From Flaccisagitta enflata (lineage: Eukaryota > Chaetognatha > Sagittoidea > Aphragmophora), in NCBI GenBank assembly GCA_965153355.1, contig OZ231126.1, positions 64,542,001 through 64,606,000 on the forward strand: 64,000 bases of DNA. The letters are read 5' to 3'. The translations under genes and the position numbers were made by a program. Positions 20,434 to 32,300 of the stretch are shown one piece after another (position 1 is the first letter of the stretch; each line of letters opens with the position of its first letter). Below the pieces are notes generated by a model, which worked only from the letters and a program-made list of their open reading frames with translations, ran no database searches and had not been told where the DNA came from.

Positions 20434-21768
20434 TACCCAGTACAATCACTCTATCGCCACTTTTTTTTCCTGGTCTTCAAAATCAATACCACTTCTCACC
20501 CACACACAACTTAAATGTTTCATTCTTAGATATATATAACTAGTTGATAAATGCATCCCACGCTTATACTGCAAGTCCCCCTCTACTTTCATCCAACTAC
20601 ACCTCTGCTGCACTACACTCGCGCGGGAGCGAAGCAGCCATCCAATCAACCCCCCAGTCAGACTGGGCCACCCTAGCCCACCATTAACCCCAGTTTACCC
20701 CACAACCACCACCAACCCCACAACCACCACCAACACCATCACCGCTCTCCAAACCCGCGTTTTATCATTTCCGCGATTCTGTTACACAAACATGGCCGCT
20801 TTGGCGCTCCCTTTTCATGTGTCAATACGATTCAGATAAAATTATCATTTCCCTTCTCTGACGTATAGAGACCGAGCCTATGAAAGAAGTGCGTTCAGAA
20901 GGAAAAAAATGTAACTGTAAAGTCAAGTAGTGCCAGCGAAGTGAGATAAGAGACCTTCCCATGGACCCCTGTAGAGGTGGGGTGTCAATGGGATATCAAT
21001 AATGGCGACTATCGCTATCGGCTACATATATATGTTTTTTTTCTTTAGACTCAACGCCAGATTTAAATTACATTGGTTTTATATTTGTAAAGCGATCCCA
21101 TTTTCTTCAGTGTCAACTCATAGGCTAGTTGGGTGGTATGCCAGTTTCGCAAGTTAACATGCTCAAATCTCTATTTATTGTTGCGTTTTCGAATTTTGAA
21201 TCACATTACATTTGCACCCGAAAATAAAGAAAGATTTAAAAAATCATGACTTGAAAAGTTTGTTTCGATCTATACGTGAAATGGACAACATTACTACCAA
21301 ACCAAAGTAAAATAAGGACAAGAGCTTCAGGAGCTCTAACTGGTGTTTAATCGCGACCCTTCACAACTATCCTTTTAATTAACATAAATCCACTTCAAAC
21401 CTTACCAAAGAGCTGCTAAATAGAAACATATCAACTGCAAGAAAAATCCACAATTGTAAGCTATTTGTGCCATGTGCCAGTGACAAGAAAGAGTACCAGA
21501 TAAGTGTGTGCAGGGTTTCCAAAACATTCTCAACATTCTTCACAACAAAGAAAAGTTGCTCTCCATCCAAAAACTATTTGCCTCAAATGATGCCAAAACA
21601 CAGTGTCCCTGCGGCCCCATTGGTACAGACTATAGACAATGAGATAAAATGCTTTGTATAGAGGCAGATGTAGGATTTGCGACGCGCGATGCAAAATTGA
21701 TTCACAGACGAAAAATCGTTTGCGCCAGACCATCAGGTGCGATTTTCCCAGCCATTCACAATCATTTT
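20434..21768. other. no gene recognised
   Basis: Apart from CCACCACCAA low-complexity near 20660-20745, I see neither domains, splice-supported exons nor tRNA boxes on either strand. Confidence 0.5.
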
Positions 21769-21925
21769 TAGTCGCGTGCACGCGACTCTATGACCCACTC
21801 TGTCCGTCTGTCGGTCCGTCCGTCCGTCCGTCGGTCGGTCGGTCGGTCACACTTAGCTTTTCTTAGCTTTTTCGCCGCTCCTGCCCACCCGCACGCGAAT
21901 TCGGCTCGTGTATACGGCCTTGTTC
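21769..21925 (+). mobile_element. HINE-like element, full length
   Basis: TAGTCGCGTGCACGCGACT palindrome, long run of GTCC and GTCG units (about 21800-21850), CCTGCCCACCCGCACGCGAA box, 3' end CGTGTATACGGCC followed by TTGTT. One of the best-preserved copies. Confidence 0.7.
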
Positions 21926-22346
21926 TTTTATAAGAACGTTGTTACATTGTTCGCCAGCTCAAACTGGAATGTTCTTATTTCTGGTTAACTCTGATTATTG
22001 ATAAAAAAGATGTGAAGACCATGATGTTAATCATATACAAATGAATTTTCTCATGTAGGACTGATTGAAGTCAACCATTGCAATTACATAGTCTCATTTC
22101 TACTTCTTTTAGTTTGCGGCAGAGCAAATGAAGTTAAAATGTTTTTGTATACTCTCAGTTTTTAAGCTGACAATGTTGCTATGATTGCCCTTATTTTTTC
22201 TACATCGGAGCCTCAATGATCTTATACAAGGTATAAACAAAGTTCTAAGTCAAACATTTAAGTGTAGAGTACATCTGTCTTTTGAACACCTCTCCTTCTC
22301 CCCTCGCACCTGTCTCGCGATCTTGGACCGGTTAGACTATCTGTCT

Positions 22347-25043
22347 CCGTTACCTGCACAAGTTGAGCTAGCTGCATTATTTCTCATCGCAAAAAAAAAA
22401 ATTGAGTAAGGAGGCTAGAAAAAGGTCAATCTTGTGTAAAAAAATGTGGGAAATCCAACCGTGACCTTTTCAGAGCCCTACGCGGGGGCGTTTAGAAACG
22501 GCCCAAAAAAAACACCCAAAAATGGCTATTTTTGGGTATTTTTGGCCAAAATTTAGTGCTTAAATGGAGGCCAAGTGTTTAATTTCATAATTGGGGACAC
22601 TTCAAGATGTAAGAGACTAGTAAAACAAGAATCATGATGATGGGGCTATTGTGGGGTACCTAAAAAGGCCCAAAAAGGGCCCCTAAAACGGAAAAAATGT
22701 AGTTTTTTTTTCATTGTGACTACAAAAATGAATGGAATGACTTCAAATTTGAAATGGAAGTTCCTTATAAATGCAACTACCATCATGTAAAAATTTGTGG
22801 CTCCTCTAGATGGCTTCATAGAAAATTGGCCACAAAACCAAAATCGCTCTAAAAATCAGTTTTTTGAGTTCATTGACCTAAAAACAATATATAAGGTCAG
22901 GCCTCAATTTTTTTCTATTTTGCTAATATAAGATGTTTGGAGGTTCAAAAAAATTTCAGGCCATATTTAAAAAAAATGGCTGAGATATGACCATTGGAAG
23001 CGACGTGGTAAAAATGGAAAACGCCGAAAATGGTCATTTTTTTGTGATTTTTTAAAACAATTGGGTACAAAAAGGGGTCCTGTTCATTTTAATTCATAGT
23101 TGGGGACACTACAAGATGTAAGAGATTAGAAAACAGGAATATAAGAGTTGCAGGCACTGTGCGCCCAAAGGGCCCCTAAAACGAAAAAAATGTAGTTTTT
23201 TTTTCATTGTGACTACAAAAATGAATGGAATGACTTCAAATTTGAAATGGAAGTTCCTTATAGATGCAACTACCATCATGTAAAAATTTGTGGCCCTCCT
23301 TAGATGGCTTCATAGGAAAATTTGGCCACAAAAACCAAAAATCGCTCCAAATAAATCAGTTTTTTGAGTTAATTGATATCATTTTATGGAAGTATGGCCT
23401 GAAACTTTTTTAAGAACTTCCAAACATCTTATATTAGCAAAACAAAACAAAAAATGGGGTACCCTGACCTTCAAATATTGTTTCTAGGTCAATGAACTGA
23501 GAAAACTGATTTTTTTGAGCAATTTTTTTTGTGGCCTAATTTTCCTATAAAACCATTTAAGGAGGGCCAAAAATTTTTTTCATGATGGTAGTTGCATTTA
23601 TTAGGAACTTCCATTTCTAATTTGAAGGCATTCCATTCATTTTTGTAGTCACAATGAAAAAAAAACTATTTATTTTTTGCTTCAGGGGCCCTTTTTGGGC
23701 CTGTTTAGGTACCCCACCATAGCCCCATCATTATGATTCCTGTTTTTATAATCTCTTACATCTTGTAGTGTCCCCAATTATGAATTAAAATGAACGGGAC
23801 CCCTTTTTTTATCCAATTGTTTTAAAAAATCACCAAAAATGACTATTTTTGGCATTTTTCAGTTTTACCACGTCGCTTCAAATGGTCATATCTCAGCCAT
23901 TTTTTGGAAATATGGCCTGAAATTTTTTTTGGAACCTCCAAACATCTTATAATAGCAAAATAGAAAAAATTGGGAACCCTGACCTTGAAATATTGTTTAG
24001 GTCAATGAACTAAAAACTGATTTTTGAGCAATTTTTGTTTTTTGTACAAATTTTCCTATGAAGCCATTTAAGGAGGGCCACAAATTTTTACATGATGGTA
24101 GTTGCATTTATTAAGAACTTCCATTTCCAATTTGAAGGCATTCCATTCATTTTTGTAGTCACAATGAAAAAAAAACTACATATTTTTTGGTTTAGGGGCC
24201 CACTTTGGGCCTTTTTAGGTACCCCACAATAGCCCCATCATTATGATTCCTGTTTTTATAATCTCTTACATCTTGTAGTGTCCCCAACTATGAATTAAAA
24301 TGAACGGGACCCCTTTTTGTACCCAATTGTTTTAAAAAATCACCAAAAATGACCATTTTTGGCGTTTTCCATTTTTACCACGTCGCTTCAAATGGTCATA
24401 TCTCAGCCATTTTTTGGAAATATGGCCTGAAATTTTTTTTGGAACCTCCAAACATCTTATATTAGCAAAATAGAAAAAAAAATTGGGGTACCCTGACCTT
24501 AAAATACTGTTTTTAGGTCAATTAACTCAAAAAACTGATTTTTTGGGAGCGATTTTTGGTTTTGGTGGCCAAATTTTCCTATGAAGCCATCTAAGGAGGG
24601 CCACAAATTTTTACATGATGGTAGTTGCATTTATAAGGAACTTCCATTTCAAATTTGAAGTCATTCCATTCATTTTTGTAGTCACAATGGAAAAAAAACT
24701 ACATTTTTTTCTTTTTAGGGGCCCTTTTTGGGCCTTTTTAGGTACCCCACAATAGCCCCATCATCATGATTCTTGTTTTACTAGTCTCTTACATCTTGAA
24801 GTGTCCCCAACTATGAATTTAAACACTTGGCCTCCATTTAAGTACTAAATTTTGGCCAAAAATACCCAAAAATAGCCATTTTTGGGTGTTTTTTTGGGGC
24901 CGTTTCTAAACGCCCCCGCGTAGGGCTCTAAAAAGGTCACGGTTGGATTCCCCAGGTTTTTTTACATAAGATTGGGCCTTTTTTAGCCTCCTTACTAAAT
25001 TTTTTTTTTTTTTTCATCGTAGCCCAACTTGTGCAGGTAACGG
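22347..25043. repeat. 2.7-kb foldback (palindromic) element with internal ~0.5-kb tandem units
   Basis: The outer ends are inverse: CCGTTACCTGCACAAGTTG at 22347 and its complement ending 25043. Complementarity continues through 'aaatccaaccgtgacc' and the GGGCGTTTAGAAACGGCC block. Inside, one monomer (marker GTAGTTTTTTTTTCATTGTG) occurs twice forward (about 22698 and 23191) and three times in reverse (marker ATTCCATTCATTTTTGTAG at about 23630, 24140 and 24663). The orientation switch is near 23380. There is no open frame of note. A transcript would fold into a very long hairpin. Confidence 0.75.
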
Positions 25044-25214
25044 GTCTTTTGAGTTTCTCCTCTTCAACCTGTCTATCTTCTAAGATGGCATCAATTTCGA
25101 TTAATCCTCATTCTCGGTGCGCGAGTGATGGTTGACATCTGGCGGCCTTCCATGGATCTTCCCGCGGACGCGAGAAACGAGACCAATTCCGCTCCACTTA
25201 GAATCTCTACCTTT

Positions 25215-25598
25215 TAGTCGCGTGCTATGTTGGTCAGTCTGTTGGTTGGTCGGTCGGTCGGTCGGTCGGTCGGTCGGTCGGTCGGTCTGTTGATTGGTTG
25301 ATTGGTCGGTTGGTCGTTCCTCTTTTTTGGGCAGCGGCCCCAAAGGGACTGATGACCTATGCTTTCACATACTGGAAAATTTCTCCCTCCTCTTCTCCTC
25401 TTCACCTCCTCCTCCTCCTCTTCCTCCTTCATAACCCCCCCCCCCCACCCCGATACAAACTCTAGCCTTGAGTCCCAAATGCTAGCCTCGAGGCCCAAAT
25501 CCTAGACTCGAGGCACATTTCTCGGCCCAAGAGACCTTCTCTTTCACTGCCCCTGCCCACCCGCACTCGCATGGGGTAGCCGTCTATCCGGCCTTGTT
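25215..25598 (+). mobile_element. HINE-like element carrying another dispersed repeat
   Basis: 5' TAGTCGCGTGCTATGTTGGTC, a GTCG/GTTG tract (about 25245-25320), then an inserted GGGCAGCGGCCCCAAAGGG repeat (shared with 11053). It closes with CACTGCCCCTGCCCACCCGC and hairpin GCCGTCTATCCGGCC followed by TTGTT. Confidence 0.6.
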
Positions 25599-25599
25599 A

Positions 25600-27537
25600 G
25601 TCTCCGTGCGCTGGCAAAGATTCTTTTAATCCCCTTCATCAACAAGACGAGAACAATGAGACTTATGCGGAGAAAACTGAGGTGAATGTAGTTAATTAAA
25701 ATGTAATGATCCGCGATTCAACAAGCGTATGTTGAACCTCAATTGTCACGTTTTGAGTTAAAACTTCTAACAACAATGATCAATCTTAATACCACGCGAA
25801 TCAAAAAAAGATATATAATAAAATAGATACAAAAAACAACTTAAGATATTTTTTGTTGAGTCATAATGAAAGATTTTCAAAAAATCTTTTATTCTAGACC
25901 AATCCCAGATCTGTATCTCAAACGGTTTAGGAGCTAGAGCTCTGCAAAGAGAAGCACTATTTTGTTAAAATGCATTTTTATACTGAAATAGGCAATGTTT
26001 TTACTCAAACTGATGCCATTTCTAAATGAAAAAAGATAGCAATTCCAGATTGGCGCCAAATGAAAGTGCTTTCAAAGAACTTAAAAATGGTCTAAGATTT
26101 TGTTTAGTTTTTAAATATTCACTAGCTCAATTAACCATTTAAAAGTGCGTCTTTTTTTTTGTATTCGCGTGGTACACTACTCAGTATGATTGTGTTACTG
26201 TGCAATTGTGTGACTGTACAACGGTTGGCCGACGGCCTATCACCATTCATCTCGTGCACTTTTAGATTAAGGCTTACGTATTGAACCGTTTGTTATCCTT
26301 ATTCCCAACCCATCTTGAATTTCCTCTATTTTTCTCAATTTTTCCAAATACTCCGCCACTCCGCTTACCATTAGTCATCCTTTTCTCATATGGCACATTC
26401 ATAACGTCGGCTTATTCTCTCAAAGGATTTTTTTTCCTTCCTTTCTTTGCTTTCATTTGTGCCTTTTTCCTTTCTTCTCTTTCTTCTTCATCTTTTCCTC
26501 ACTGTAGCCATCTTGGTCTTAATCCTCCGAGTCTATCTGCTGAGCCATTTCGCTTTTTTTTTTTTTCTTCGTCTTTCGTCTGGATTTTTTACCTTTCCTT
26601 TCCATTTCTTTTTAGCGTTTATCTTTCCTTTTGATTTTTTTTCCATTGTAATTATTTCATTTAATGCCATACTCCAAAAACGCCAAACGCCAAACGCCAA
26701 ATCAAAAAAAAAAAATACTCGTCATTAGAAGCGAAGTGGCCTCGATGAGAGAGAAAATCTACAATACTCATGCAGACTCAATTTTGCGTTCATTCGCCAG
26801 TTTGTCCCCCTTGAAGGGCCTCCAATGCACCAAACTTGCGCTCCAAGTCTGCTGGGCATCTGTGGTACCGACGAGTACATCTTGTGCCCTTGCCCTAGCC
26901 GCTTGGACGACTGGCTGAGAACAAATTCTTTTTATCCTGGCTTTTTTGAGCAGCAGCCTGAAGTATACGATGCCCTGTAGAACATAGGAGGAATCTACCG
27001 TCCGTCCGTACATGTCTCCTGCCATATTCGCAGGGTTCCGCCTCTATTCAGGCCCAATATCACCCAAAACTTGCAAAAGAGACCCGAATCTGATCGAAAT
27101 GGTCAGAATTTTTGATGGAAACCTCAAATCTCGGTCCTATATCCTCTGTATTGACCTGTGAGACCTACACCCTGGCCTCTGGTTATAGCTTACAGTATAA
27201 CTTATAAGACGGAAATTTTCACCGCTTTGTTTTGTTTAGAACACAAAATTTGTATTGGCTCCTATGCGCTGCTGCTGATGACCATACTAGGCCTTGATCT
27301 ACAACTTGGAATTTCTAAGGCTGAAAGCGGATCTCGCTTTGAAAAAAACTCGCTCCCTGAAGTGGTGACTGTTGTTACAGGCTCTATACGCCACCGATCT
27401 AGGCGTTCTTGGTCTTGTTTGACAGAGATTTGATTTCTCTCGCCGTCGGCTTTAACTAAACATTATTATTTTCTTCTTAGGGGCCCCTAAGGGCCCCCAA
27501 AAAAGCCCTTATTGAGATTTTTTTTTTTGAAAAAAAA
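25600..27537. other. no gene recognised
   Basis: Contains C/T-rich stretches near 26410-26660 and unique sequence near 26760-27430. No conserved domain or exon could be recognised. Confidence 0.45.
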
Positions 27538-27538
27538 A

Positions 27539-28090
27539 GTGGGGTGCAATCAATAGGAAATTGTTTGATTTGCCTAGATCCAAAATCTTGTATTTTCACT
27601 TTTTTCAAAAAACTTTGAAAATTTTTATGTCGCGCGTCAGGGACTTTGAAAAAAAATCACAAAATATTTTTTTGAAAAATGGTTTTTAAAAGTGGGGTGC
27701 AATCAATAGGAAATTGTTTGATTTGCCTAGATCCAAAATCCTGCATTTTCATTTTTTTTTTTCAGAAAACTTTAAAAAAATTTTTGTCGCGCGTCAGAGA
27801 CTCAAAAAAAAAAATCACTAAATATTTTTTGGAAAAATGTTTTTTGTAAGTGGGGTGCTATCAATAGGAAATTGTTTGATTTGCCTAGATCCAAAATCTA
27901 ATATTTTCATTTTTTTTTTTCAAAAAACTTTGAAATTTTTTCGTATCGCGCGTCAGGGACTTCGAAAAAAAAAATCAAAAAATATTTTTTTGAAAAATGG
28001 TTTTCAAAAGTGGGGTGCAGTTGATAGGAAATTGTTTCATTCGCCTAGATCCAAAACCTGTAAAATTACTTTTTTCAAAAAATATAAAAA
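27539..28090. repeat. four-copy ~155-bp tandem repeat
   Basis: Units begin GTGGGGTGCAATCAATAGGA at 27539, 27692, 27850 and 28010 (spacing 153, 158, 160 bp). Each also carries TTTGCCTAGATCCAAAA; the first three carry a CGCGCGTCAG block, and the fourth is truncated. Copies diverge mainly in their A/T runs. Confidence 0.85.
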
Positions 28091-29347
28091 TTTGATTGGG
28101 GGCGAGTTCAAAGAAAAAAAAGGAAAAAAAGAACGTCGTTTTTCTCTTTTACTTTTTAAGTATGAAAAAGGCCGTAACTTCTAAACTATTGATGCGATTG
28201 TCCTGAAATTAGAATTACTAGCTGACGTCATGCTACTCGACGTACGAGCTAAAAATCTCGATTGTGAACCGTCGTAGAGTTGGACGCATTTCTTTGCCTA
28301 ACCATACATATACTATTTCATTTTTCGTTTCATCTTGCCTTTCATATCATCATATTGTGATTCAATTTCTGTTAGAAATGTACGTCTGTCCGTCGCTTAG
28401 GTGTGTGTGCCTTCTGTCTCTTTTGCGTGCTTTTGGCTTTTTTCTCTTTCTCTACTATTCGATGCCCGTGTCTTTTGTTTCTTGCCATTTTTTATATTGA
28501 ACGCTAGATGGGTAACCATATGGTTGCGCCTTGATTTTGTGCCATTTGTTTTTACTACGTAGGCAAATATACGTAACTCGTCTTTCGTATCATCCAATTT
28601 TTGGATTGATTGATTTTATTTAATTATGGCATCGCTTCTTAAAGTGATTGATTGATTTTTATGATCGTTTGAATGCGCCCTTGGAATTCACTAATTTCAA
28701 TAATCTCTCATCTTTTTATTGCAGATAAACTAATGAACGGACAATTAACGTTAATTTGACATCGACAGACTGTGGGTTGAAACCAACGAAAGTGGGCCTA
28801 AAAGTAAGTTTTATAGACGTGTTTCTGCTTTTATTAACGTTGTTTTATCTTGTTTTCCGGTCTGTTATTTTGTCTTTTGCCCTTTTGCATTTTTATCGCC
28901 GGATTTTAGTATGGTTTTTATCGCTTGCCCGGTCAGCTTACTATAGGGATGATATGGATGAATTTAATGGGATGGGCCGGGGCAGGGGCAGGTATTATCA
29001 GGTGGCATGGGCTCTGAAGAAGATGAACATGTTGTCATGTGCTGTTTCTGTCCTTTATTGTGTCCTATCTCGATTTCATGTTATCTTTTGCGTTTGCTGA
29101 TCACAATTAACGCCCATTTTCCCTTTCATTTTTCCCCCCTCTCTTCAGTTGTTGAAATTTTTATGGAATAAACGAGACGATCGCCTTCCTATTTTCCAAT
29201 CGGCCAACTTTCTTTCACCACAAGTCGTCAGTCAGATAGACGCTCATAGACAGTGCCAGTTGAAACTCGTGGGCGTAATTTATATTTCAACAATTTAAAA
29301 ACGACTCGATTCTTTTCATCTTCGACCTCCGAAAACGAAATTGGACA
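28091..29347. other. AT-rich leader region of the BEL element / no gene recognised
   Basis: A 5' LTR and primer-binding site for the BEL element at 29348 should lie here, but I could not pair any segment with a downstream LTR copy. No host exon is seen. Confidence 0.35.
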
Positions 29348-32300
29348 ATGGCAGCCGCGCGCAACGACGACACCGTCTCGACCGCTTCAACGTCATCTCG
29401 TGTATCTCACTTCGGTTTGAATCAGTGTCCGAGGTCGCGTTTGCGCGCAAGAGACGACATCACTGCAGAAATGGAAGGATGCCGGCGCCGCTCGACGCCG
29501 TTTACTTGCACCGAAGGAACGAATGACTTCGACGACGCCGCCTGTGAATCAGATGGCGCTCGACACGGACTTCGGGACATGGTCTACGACATATCGTATG
29601 CAAGGCAAATGGCGCTCGACTCGATACCCGGCGACCCTCTTCGATTCGCGGCGTCTTCTTTGCGTCGAATCCGGCGCGAATGGGACTCCATGCGTTTCTT
29701 TGATCGTGAAAACTATCCAGAGGGTTTTCCTTCCAACGCCGACATCGTCAACGCAGTGCACAATGACATTGGGAATCGCAAAAGACCCGTCAACGAATTC
29801 TCATGGAACAGTCTCCCAACTGATACTCATGCCGCCCGTGACAATGTTACCGGCGCTCCGACTCCAAGGATGCGAACGTCTTCGCCAAACCCCGACGGAT
29901 CCGAATATCTACCACTTCCGGCCCGGCGACATGATGCGCAATCTCCAACTGGCGGTCAATTTTTAAATCTGCCGCCGATCCAAAGAGGAGACGCCGTCAA
30001 TCAATGGGTGTCAGACTTGGTCTCGGAAATTGAACCTGCGCGTGCATCTCCGATGGAGCAAGCTGACGACATGCTTGCGGATCTCGACGACGCCGACGCT
30101 CTTGCAAGAGGCCGCGGGATCATCAACGGATTGACGCCGCAGGAGAGGGCGAGGCGACGCTTCGTCAACAGGAGTGCGGAGAGAGACAGATGGGGTAGAC
30201 AGCTGGAGGAGGAAATGCGACAAGGCCGTCGGCTAATTGACGATATGCAGCAGCAACAACGGGAGGAGGAGCAGCGACAGCAACAGGAGCAACAGCAGCA
30301 GCATCAATTGCAGATGCAGCAGCAGCAACTCCAACAGCAACGTCAACTCCACCGACCACAGGAGCAGCAGCAAACGACGGCTCAACGGCAGCAGCAAGAG
30401 CTGTTGCAGCAGCAGCAGTTGCAGCAACTTCAACAATTTTGTCAGCAAGATCAGCAACAACATCAGATCCTGCAGCCGACGCCACAACCTGCACAACAAC
30501 ACGATCAACAGCAACAACAGCAGCAACAGCAACAACAACAAGAGCTGCGACAACATCAACAACAACAACAGCAGCAAAACGATGCAGGAGAACATAGGCA
30601 ACAGCAACAGCAGCAGCAACAGCAACCTTCCGCCGCGATCCCAGCGGTGGTGGTGGATCCTCCAGCTTCAAATAACAATCCCGTCGAAAGCATGAACGTC
30701 AGTGAGGAGACAGAAGAAGAGAGACAGCAACGCCTTGCAGATCAACGTCTGCGCATGATGGCTGAAGGTGAAGGTGGTGGTGCAGCAACAGCTCCAAAGG
30801 CGCCGATCGCGGTGCCATTGGGATTCCAACAGCGAAGCTCATCACAAGAAGACAAAGAATTATACAACAGAATGTGCAACTTTCGCCAGCAGCAGCAACG
30901 AGATGAAGATAGAAGAGCGGGAATATTCAACAATGCGGCAGAAATGCAACGAAAGCACTGGAATAGCCTGAACGACGGCGGCATTGGTGGGGCTTTAGAG
31001 CAGCGTGATGTGAAGCTTAGACAACTGTCTGAGCTGGAACAGCAGCAGCCGCAGCATCCGCCAAAAGACCGTCGATCTATCTTCAGAAATTTCAATCCGG
31101 GATTGTTCAATTCGAACACGCAGCAACATCATGTGCAGTCAGTGGAAACGTCCGTCAAGCAGCCGATGCAGCAGCAGCAACAGTGGGAGCAGCAGCAGCA
31201 GCAAGGACAACGTCAGCGTCAACTGCAGCAGCAGAATGAACAGCAACAGCGTCCTGACCAGCAACAGCAGCTTCAACATCAACAGTGGCAGCAACAACGG
31301 CTTCAACAACAGCAACAGCATCAGGATCAGCATCATCAAACCCCAGCAGCAACGATTCTCCCTACCGCGCCGGAAGTGATCTTCGAGAAGCAGATTGGTT
31401 CTGCTAGAAGGGAGACTGGTCTTCCCCGTCAAGAGGAAAAGGTCTTCAACACAGCCGGAAGCGGAGGTGATGCAACGGAAGCAATGCGCAGGAGGCAGAT
31501 GCAAGAGGCCGCTGACGCGAAGTTGGCACAACAGCTGCAAGATAAGGAGAGAAGAAAAGTCGCGCCAAAGAAGACAACGAGTGGATTGCAGCCAAAGGCG
31601 CCAAAAGTAGCGCAAGCGCCTCTAGCGACGCCTCAAGCGGAAGTCATCCAGCAGAATCAACGTTTGCAGCAAGAAGTGGATAGTTTGAAGATGCAGATTC
31701 AGCAGAGAGACTTTGACCTTGCCGCAGCGAAAGCAGAAGAAAGACAACGTAAAGAAGAACAACAACAGCGACAGTACGTCCGCCAAGACTTTGATGCTCC
31801 CCGATTCCATCAAGATGATCGTCAACAACAGATGAATCAGCAAGAAGAAGTTGGGTGGAGCATAAAAACCACCAAGAAGAGATCTCCGGTCAAAGTCGGG
31901 GGTCAATACGCATTGATCCAACAACCTCCAGCGTATCATCAGGTGGAGCATCATCAAGTGGCCCGTCAACCGGAAGTCCACGTTCAGATGCCCAACAATC
32001 CGGCTCTGGACAGGTTTTTGGAAAGAGCGGCGTACAACGATCTCATGCGAGCAAGGGAGGTCGGCCTCAAAGCGTTGGAGAGAGCAAGACCCGAGAAGCC
32101 TCTGCAGGAGCTTTCATCCACCGACTTTATGATGTGGAAGAGAAAGTTTAAAGATGCTGAGAAACATGAAGGCTTGACGCAAATGGACATTTTATTGGAA
32201 TTGCCAAAGTGGTTTGCTGGTCCGGCAAAAGAGATCATTGAAACTGCGACGATTGATGCAACTGAAGCAACAGCAAGAGGAGAAATTGACGACGCCTTCG

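Noticed and set aside
26281-26728. Hydrophobic Phe/Leu/Ser-rich frames
   Set aside because: They come from a C/T-rich low-complexity stretch; two overlapping frames are open for the same reason.
28756-29100. Plus-strand hydrophobic 114-codon frame as a membrane protein
   Set aside because: AT-rich composition, no homologous domain, and position in the leader region of the BEL element; likely a chance frame.
30165-30695. Minus-strand and shifted-frame long ORFs rich in Val/Ala/Leu or Ser/Asn over BEL Gag
   Set aside because: Shadows of the CAG/CAA-rich Gag coding strand.
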